This document shows, one piece after another, positions 10,001-13,189 of a stretch of DNA of 13,189 nt. The notes below the pieces were generated by a model. That model searched no databases. It had not been told where the DNA came from and saw nothing but the letters and a program-made list of their open reading frames with translations. Made by a program: the position numbers and the translations under genes. Positions within the stretch are counted from its first letter, which is position 1; each line of letters begins with the position of its first letter. Source of the stretch: JAUWMV01 sp964562425 (GTDB taxonomy: Bacteria; UBP14; UBA6098; B30-G16); the NCBI GenBank assembly GCA_964562425.1, contig CAZLTJ010000062.1, positions 1-13,189 of the forward strand. The letters are read 5' to 3'.

Positions 10001-10275
10001 TTTTGGTGGAAACTTATTATTGAATCTCCACAGTAAACTCTGTCTATATAAAACTTACCAATTTCATCCATTATAATGAATCTTTTGTATTCGATCGGGG
10101 AATAACCAAGAGAAGTAATAACAGAATCCATTATTTGTGCAGCATCTGTCTTTTGAAGTTTTATTGGAACTTCAACTTCGGGGAAAGCGTTGTGAAATTG
10201 ATTTTTAAGCAATAAAAATCCACCAATGGATAAGGCAAGAATGAAAATTAGTATGATTTTATCTTGTGTTTTCAT
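7012..10275 (-). CDS. tandem CPBP-family intramembrane metalloprotease (one active and one degenerate unit)
   Basis: This 1087-residue polytopic membrane protein is made of two homologous units. Unit 1 (about 1-530) has an N-terminal anchor (6-23), an extracytoplasmic domain (about 25-230, containing GQE at 108-110 and RRDH at 176-179), and a helix bundle with the CPBP/Abi (CAAX-protease) motifs: EEFIFR (E417, E418, R422), a histidine in GFLHS (H451), and WHFVVN (H489, N493). These are the metal and catalytic residues of the family. Unit 2 (about 563-1087) repeats the anchor (567-585), the domain (GQE 668-670, RRDH 736-739) and YDTA (851-854, versus 292-295). At the active-site position it keeps only E977 (E418 becomes K, R422 becomes Y) and lacks both histidines. 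Single-unit CPBP proteins with such an N-terminal domain are, from memory, about 500-550 residues. The ATG directly precedes the first hydrophobic segment, but no Shine-Dalgarno is visible and the upstream in-frame sequence soon reaches a stop. It diverges from the parvulin gene. The substrate is unknown; CPBP members process prenylated proteins, peptides or bacteriocins, or act as membrane regulators. Confidence 0.88.
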   Translation of the reverse strand: MKTQDKIILIFILALSIGGFLLLKNQFHNAFPEVEVPIKLQKTDAAQIMDSVITSLGYSPIEYKRFIIMDEIGKFYIDRVYCGDSIISFHQKRDIPVWRWLGRYFIPGQEQEFFVGITPDDSSIVYIKHVLPETSSGAFIESDSAFKLAENFIVKLGIERKKYIIKNSSSENLPNRRDHIFEFDRMGDQLKDASLRIRIKICGNQIGYFEKYLHTKESFRRELESIRSTNRLFQSFATFLVIMLLIAMMFVFFRSFRVTNTPWRTAAFLGIIVVIVSFINELNLMPLDIMYYDTATNFSTFLIEKILIAFLLSISTGALIIPAFIAGERLYREFAPRMTFLPDILSPAGWKTKEFRKAVLFGYLFALFHLVFLVLFYTIGQRMGFWVPTDSSYTELMSTFIPWIFPFSIALGAALSEEFIFRLFGIPFISRLFKSKISGIILLAIVWGFLHSNYPQSPGYVRGIEVGFIGIAAGFIFLKFGAISTLTWHFVVNSALSGYIIFGQGNAFTSIMVVIIVLIPAIMVLLGRILRIRSRIALNESKISKKVILSPKILTPKTRFTSSSKTASVVFTLVSVAAIILVFLHPGQKYHTFTFKPSQITNSANEFISSSDAEFSDFKLTKHIIILPNTSELKYVYQKTGWSGIDRTFGPQGFSPFYVWEIRFFRSGQENEYSLLFNPEGNIISYNHLVSDDDNGAYLPSDSAYDIALNYLLQHDLGQVSKWDVVIKSSEDKTSRRDHEYVWQSWDSVGAARWRVGVDLIGDEPTGPFTELKIPEQWLRQDRKNTTLSIIFNFLPLLGWAFLLFIVVLQFVRAISMHKQFFSLIFGAGVIAFLLSISIDLNTIQSYLINYDTAESYRNFIAQMWTQIGVKALTAGIASSVAVAAFTNTRFRYCIKINIPTGFKLLYSIISSLSIIALLRFLKWMEYIFNPPLVSVGLLYPDLMATYFPAGEVLNYWLWGILVFLPAAFAVYDFTVEKFGTYYPLLIFLLVILISSSEMQTLPQYFWSLLKNLIIVGFAWALIKTILRDHVLIYIGTILLMGSFMTCGKIFQLSGCQFYNTQAIIALGLGIIAVLFLCRFHKKISTS
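7015..8589 (-). repeat. unit 2 of the intragenic duplication (residues about 563-1087, motifs lost)
   Basis: It has the same order of anchor, extracytoplasmic domain and helix bundle as unit 1, including GQENEY at 668-673, SDSA at 701-704 and RRDH at 736-739. YPDLMATYFP at 940-949 matches YTELMSTFIP at 393-402. The catalytic residues are not kept, so this half is probably a pseudoprotease or scaffold. Confidence 0.78.
8686..10275 (-). repeat. unit 1 of the intragenic duplication (residues about 1-530, motifs intact)
   Basis: Landmarks GQE at 108, SDSA at 142, RRDH at 176 and YDTA at 292 recur in the second unit at offsets of 559-560 residues. The EExxxR codons lie at 9010-9027. The boundaries are approximate; the relationship is visible at protein level and not as DNA identity, so the duplication is old. 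Confidence 0.8.
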
Positions 10276-10327
10276 CGAAAGGTAAATATTTATATGTTAA
10301 ATTAATTAAAATATAATAAAAAAAAAT

Positions 10328-10357
10328 TTGGCAAAAACCTAAGGTCAAATATATTAT
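10328..10357 (+). promoter_or_regulatory. candidate sigma70-like promoter for the parvulin gene
   Basis: TTGGCA (10328-10333, 5/6 to TTGACA), an 18-base spacer and TATTAT (10352-10357, 5/6) form the best promoter-like pair in the 115-base divergent gap. The transcript would start near 10364, leaving a leader of about 27 bases that contains AAGGAGG. The element overlaps a candidate promoter on the other strand. Confidence 0.42.
10346..10353 (-). promoter_or_regulatory. candidate Bacteroidetes-type -7 element for the CPBP gene
   Basis: The minus strand reads TATATTTG, an exact match to the TAnnTTTG -7 element known in Bacteroidetes, about 70 bases before the ATG at 10275. No TTTG is found at the matching -33 position, so the call is weak. 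It overlaps the -10 region proposed for the divergent parvulin gene. Confidence 0.22.
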
Positions 10358-10390
10358 CTCTCAATTTAAAAACAGATAAGGAGGAATTAA

Positions 10391-11242
10391 ATGAAGTGGT
10401 TCTTATTTCTGATCTCAATCTTACTAATGCTGTTCTCTTTTGTAACGGCACAGGACCTAACCTATGGTACAGTTGTTGCAGAAGTAAACGGGCAGGAGAT
10501 CACAGTTGGTGAGTTTTTTATGGAGGTAAATCGTTTGACTCCGGAGGTTCGATCAAGGATAATTGAGGATCCAAATGGTAGAAATGAAGTATTAAATTCC
10601 ATAATTAGGAAGAAACTTTTAACTGCCGAAGCTAAAAAACTGAAAGTCGATACTCTTGATGCAGTGAAAATTGAAATTTATAGGTATGCTCAGGAAGTCT
10701 ATGCCCAATACCTGCTGGATATTACAGGTCGAAATGCTGCAAAATGCACTGAAGAAGAAGCTATGCTGTTTTTTGATAATAACGACACTTTATTTAAGAT
10801 TCCCAATACATACCATTTGATGCAAATCACTTTACCAACGGAGTCTGAAGCTAAAGAAGTAATTAAGAAATTGAAATCAGGAAAATTGGATTGGGATGAA
10901 GCTGTAAAGAACTATCCAGGAATTACTGGGATGGCATCGGGTGACGCTGGATGGGCAGCGGAAAACAGACTCGTTCCGGAACATAAGGATAAGATAATTA
11001 GCATTAAGACTGGAGATATAGATGGACCTTTTAAAATCGGTGAAGGTTACTTCATAATAAAGATGGTTGAGAAAGAGAAAGCCCGAGACCTTACATTTGA
11101 GGAGAGTAAGGATAGGATAATACAGGTTATATCTCAACAACGTGCGCGTAAGGCTGTGGAAGAACAGAAGGACAAACTCTGGATGCAGTCCAAGCATACA
11201 ATTGACAATGCTGTTCTTCAGAAAATACCTCTTAACCCATAA
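10391..11242 (+). CDS. exported parvulin-type peptidyl-prolyl cis-trans isomerase (SurA/PrsA-like)
   Basis: This predicted periplasmic or membrane-associated foldase catalyses cis-trans isomerisation of Xaa-Pro bonds in exported proteins. The 283-residue protein starts with a signal peptide (hydrophobic 3-18, likely cleavage after FVTA, residue 20). A SurA-N-like helical chaperone region (about 26-135, with VVAEVNGQEITVGEF and the RKKLLTAEAKK segment) follows. The rotamase domain spans about 138-226: YHLMQITLP at its start, then SGDAGWAAENRLVPE and GPFKIGEGYFIIKMVE, the standard parvulin signature. A charged helical tail closes it. Length is that of single-rotamase PrsA/SurA-like proteins; E. 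coli SurA has two rotamase domains. There is no lipobox cysteine, so it is probably not a lipoprotein. The ATG follows AAGGAGGAATTAA, a strong ribosome site. The gene stands alone, with a terminator downstream and the CPBP protease gene divergent upstream. Confidence 0.92.
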   Translation: MKWFLFLISILLMLFSFVTAQDLTYGTVVAEVNGQEITVGEFFMEVNRLTPEVRSRIIEDPNGRNEVLNSIIRKKLLTAEAKKLKVDTLDAVKIEIYRYAQEVYAQYLLDITGRNAAKCTEEEAMLFFDNNDTLFKIPNTYHLMQITLPTESEAKEVIKKLKSGKLDWDEAVKNYPGITGMASGDAGWAAENRLVPEHKDKIISIKTGDIDGPFKIGEGYFIIKMVEKEKARDLTFEESKDRIIQVISQQRARKAVEEQKDKLWMQSKHTIDNAVLQKIPLNP

Positions 11243-11299
11243 TTGTGCTCAGTATTATAAAAATTTACTAAATTTTAGGTGTTACATCATTTGTTTCAG

Positions 11300-11325
11300 A
11301 ACCCCGATGGCGAGTCGGGGTTTTT
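11300..11325 (+). terminator. Rho-independent terminator of the parvulin gene
   Basis: An 8-base-pair perfect stem (AACCCCGA at 11300-11307 with TCGGGGTT at 11315-11322) closes a 7-base loop and runs straight into a tract of five T (11321-11325). It lies 58 bases after the parvulin stop codon. It is by far the most GC-rich stem in its surroundings. Confidence 0.88.
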
Positions 11326-11479
11326 AATTATTACAATCATATTTATTCTATATTTATACTTTTCTGATTGAAATAAATTTTACGGCTCTTAGATTAAAAA
11401 AAGTAATGCATAAGATCCAGCGTTTAAATAGTTTAACTTTTTAACTTAACAAAATTATTTAGAAGTTCAAAATTATCTA

Positions 11480-11508
11480 TTGACAATTATTGAGATACCT
11501 ATTATTCT
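11480..11508 (+). promoter_or_regulatory. candidate sigma70-like promoter for the 11582 gene
   Basis: A perfect TTGACA (11480-11485) is followed after 17 bases by TATTCT (11503-11508, 4/6 to TATAAT). It would give a leader of about 65 bases. The strong -35 is offset by the mediocre -10, and a different promoter type fits closer to the gene. Confidence 0.32.
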
Positions 11509-11521
11509 ATAAATATATATG

Positions 11522-11550
11522 TTTGTAAATGTTATTTTAAGGTAGTTTTG
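11522..11550 (+). promoter_or_regulatory. candidate Bacteroidetes-type promoter (TTTG/TAnnTTTG) for the 11582 gene
   Basis: TTTG (11522-11525), a 17-base spacer and TAGTTTTG (11543-11550) match the -33 TTTG and -7 TAnnTTTG elements of Bacteroidetes housekeeping promoters. Transcription would start near 11557, with a leader of about 25 bases including the ribosome site GAAGGTG (11571-11577). Confidence 0.35.
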
Positions 11551-11581
11551 GCAAAAATGAACAATTAAAAGAAGGTGCATT

Positions 11582-12166
11582 ATGTTAAATCGGAAGATAT
11601 TCGATACAATCTTATACTTATCGATTGTAGCAATTCTTTTATTAGGGGCTTCTTCTTATGCTAAGGGTTTTTCTTGGGAATCTCTTCGTTTTGAGGTAAA
11701 TCCTGAATACGTACATACCTATGGAGAATATCATTTCAAAGATTGCGATACCGTAGGTGAAACTGTAAGTTTGAATTTCCATTTTTCCACAAGGGATAGT
11801 TTGGGGAAGCCATATGATATTAATATTACAACTCTCAAAGGTGATACAATAAACTGGGAATGGATCGAGGAACACCATGAGTTTTCATTCGATATACCAC
11901 AGGATCCTTGTGCTGTGATTATTAATTATAAGACAAATATTCCCAGCAACCTTTTTATTTATCCGCTTACAAAGGCGTATGATTTCGATGAGTCGCTTGA
12001 TTCATGTATTATTGAAATTAGATTTTCCGAAAAACTATCCGTTTCATCCAATTATTCTGCAGATACAGTTTTTTACGAAAATAATATTGCAGTTGTGAAG
12101 TTGCGAAAATTAGGCTTTTCACCTGAGCAAGATTTTGAAATAACTATTAATCCTTCTGTCAAATAA
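11582..12166 (+). CDS. orphan secreted beta-rich protein, possibly Ig-like (unidentified)
   Basis: I do not recognise this 194-residue protein. It starts with a basic residue pair and a hydrophobic stretch (about 8-25, LYLSIVAILLLGA) ending in SSYA, which fits a signal peptide with cleavage near residue 27. The mature part alternates hydrophobic and polar residues, as beta-sandwich domains do, and has three cysteines (C55, C110, C142). The last 60 residues (DFDESLDSCIIEIRFSEKL, then a final strand after FSPEQDFEITINPSV) loosely resemble bacterial Ig-like domains of the Big_5 type; this is a weak resemblance. No C-terminal sorting motif is seen, so it is probably periplasmic. The ATG follows GAAGGTG at good spacing. 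It converges on the next gene, 66 bases away. Confidence 0.72.
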   Translation: MLNRKIFDTILYLSIVAILLLGASSYAKGFSWESLRFEVNPEYVHTYGEYHFKDCDTVGETVSLNFHFSTRDSLGKPYDINITTLKGDTINWEWIEEHHEFSFDIPQDPCAVIINYKTNIPSNLFIYPLTKAYDFDESLDSCIIEIRFSEKLSVSSNYSADTVFYENNIAVVKLRKLGFSPEQDFEITINPSVK

Positions 12167-12203
12167 GTGACAAATCCTTTTTGCAAGCTTCCTATAAAAA
12201 CCT

Positions 12204-12232
12204 CGCATTTAAATGTGTTACGCTTTTTTTTT
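12204..12232. terminator. weak hairpin with T-tracts between convergent genes
   Basis: CGCAT and ATGTG around TTAA (12204-12217) form a short stem with one wobble, containing the palindrome CATTTAAATG. A run of nine T follows on the plus strand (12224-12232), six bases after the stem. On the minus strand a T5 lies just past the other side. The stem is too short to be sure. Confidence 0.28.
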
Positions 12233-13189
12233 CTATTTTAGGTAAACTACAGGTTTACAAATAGGTTCCTTACTCGTTATACTTCTAATGAAATAAATCC
12301 CAGAATTAATATTTTTATTAGGTTGCCAGATGATGGAATTTTTTAAGGATAATTCCTCGATAATATTACCCTTGAGATCAATTATTTCAATGTTAACACC
12401 ATTTAGATTGCTAATCCTGCAAGCATTATTGAATGGATTTGGGAATATATTAAGCATGTTTTGATCAGGCAATGATTTACCCTCCTCGATTTCTGCTATG
12501 CCAGACCATCCCGCTAATCTTGCCATCATCCACCAGAGAGCTTTACCCTTGTTCTCACAGCTTTCAAGAGTAGTATGTCCCGGTCCTCCGGGATCATTGA
12601 AGTGCGGATGCTCGCTGGGGATTAATAATGTATCGAAATTATAAGTATGATATTCTGTGCCAAACCATGCATCGATGTCTGCAAAATCGAATAGAACTTT
12701 ATAGTTATCTCGACAAAACTGGCGAATCTGTTCGTTTCTAAGATATCGATTTAAACCATCGGAACTCGTAGCCTGTGCGTTACCGGTCATATAGATAAAT
12801 GTGACTCCAGGGAATTCTGATTCTAATTGGGCTATACTGTCAAGATATGCTTGTGTTTCGGTTTCGCTGTTGTGATCTTGCTGGCAACACCACGACCACA
12901 TGGAGTAATTAATTGTAGGATTGTTATTTAGAACATCTCGGGTTTTGTTCATGCCATCGTGAGTTTTCCAATAAAGTTCCGGTGTAATATACGTTACACC
13001 CTCCTGACCGTCGAAAATGTTGAAACTGTTTGCATCGGTGGGAAGCCGTGAGGATGCTCTCGAGTATTTGTAAAACGAATTGGCACTTTCGATAGCTTCC
13101 AATCCATGCGTTAGTTGACTACCGTGAGATGTGTGAGCATAATGCAGTCTGCAATTGCATTTAACCGAGTCGATCCAAGCGTTGGGAAC
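12233..13189 (-). CDS. secreted HTSHG-motif protein with PNPF-type C-terminal sorting domain (5' end beyond window)
   Basis: The frame is open to the window edge, so 318 residues of a longer protein are visible; a TTG at 13102 could pose as a start but lies inside the continuing frame. The visible part opens with VPNAWIDSVK and HYAHTSHGSQLTHG (16-29). It continues with WSWCCQ (98-103), FIYMTGNAQATSS (131-143), LFDFADIDAW (166-175), and SEHPHF and GPGHTT (192-207). The C-terminal 75 residues (NIFPNPFNNACRI at 247-259, then IIDLKGNII and SGIYFIRS) form a type-A-like sorting module (Por secretion or related). I recall similar proteins from candidate-phylum metagenomes, mostly unnamed. The order of a Ser/His-containing first block, an Asn-bearing TGNAQ block and a late His block is compatible with an SGNH/GDSL-like hydrolase, but no canonical GDS or DxxH is seen, so I give no enzyme name. 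Signal peptide and promoter must lie beyond the right edge. Confidence 0.78.
   Translation of the reverse strand, partial: VPNAWIDSVKCNCRLHYAHTSHGSQLTHGLEAIESANSFYKYSRASSRLPTDANSFNIFDGQEGVTYITPELYWKTHDGMNKTRDVLNNNPTINYSMWSWCCQQDHNSETETQAYLDSIAQLESEFPGVTFIYMTGNAQATSSDGLNRYLRNEQIRQFCRDNYKVLFDFADIDAWFGTEYHTYNFDTLLIPSEHPHFNDPGGPGHTTLESCENKGKALWWMMARLAGWSGIAEIEEGKSLPDQNMLNIFPNPFNNACRISNLNGVNIEIIDLKGNIIEELSLKNSIIWQPNKNINSGIYFIRSITSKEPICKPVVYLK

Larger units (their letters stand above)
11243..11581. other. non-coding stretch of 339 bases
   Basis: This very AT-rich gap holds the parvulin terminator at its left and two competing promoter candidates at its right, each annotated separately. Between 11330 and 11475 I see neither a supported open reading frame nor an RNA structure. 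Confidence 0.6.

Noticed and set aside
7487..10036. Several plus-strand open frames of 60-85 codons within the membrane-protease gene
   Set aside because: They are antisense shadows of a conserved 1087-codon gene, with no ribosome site or recognisable domain.
11411..11460. Repeated TTTAAC/TTAAC strings before the 11582 gene
   Set aside because: They are short direct AT-rich matches without regular spacing; not a convincing iteron or operator array.
13100..13102. TTG as the start of the 12233 gene
   Set aside because: The frame stays open to the window edge with protein-like sequence including the HTSHG block, and a secreted protein needs an upstream signal peptide; the gene is partial.

Overview
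The window is AT-rich and looks like a chromosomal segment of an uncultivated, Gram-negative-type bacterium. The best guess is a candidate phylum at the edge of the FCB group, such as WOR-3, Cloacimonadota or a relative; this is inferred from protein style, not from a marker gene. Two secreted proteins end in Bacteroidetes-like C-terminal sorting modules (PNPF-type). There is also an exported parvulin foldase and a large CPBP membrane protease. Most genes have a clear GGAGG-type Shine-Dalgarno sequence. Unexpectedly, the two housekeeping genes at the left are of archaeal type: GatE, and a bifunctional phosphoglucose/phosphomannose isomerase.

Layout. Bases 1-45 may hold the last codons of a gene entering from the left. 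gatE (79-2022, minus) and pgi/pmi (2264-3334, plus) diverge from a 241-base promoter region. A large secreted FG-GAP/VCBS-repeat protein follows (3602-6970, plus) and converges on a 1087-residue membrane protein (7012-10275, minus). The two are separated by 41 bases that can fold into an imperfect hairpin. The membrane protein diverges from an exported parvulin-type prolyl isomerase (10391-11242, plus), which ends at a clear Rho-independent terminator (11300-11325). After a 339-base non-coding stretch comes an orphan secreted protein (11582-12166, plus). It converges on a large secreted protein that is cut by the right edge (12233-13189, minus).

The most interesting object is the membrane protein at 7012-10275. 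It is a tandem duplication of one unit: N-terminal membrane anchor, extracytoplasmic domain, polytopic CPBP domain. The landmarks repeat at a nearly constant offset of about 560 residues. The first unit keeps the CPBP motifs (EExxxR and two histidines). The second has lost them and looks like a pseudoprotease fused to its active sister. It shares a 115-base divergent promoter region with the parvulin, which suggests, as inference, a small envelope protein-quality or protein-processing module.

The rest of the window combines central functions (tRNA-dependent Gln formation, hexose-phosphate interconversion) with cell-surface proteins. I saw no tRNA, rRNA, CRISPR array, transposase or phage gene.
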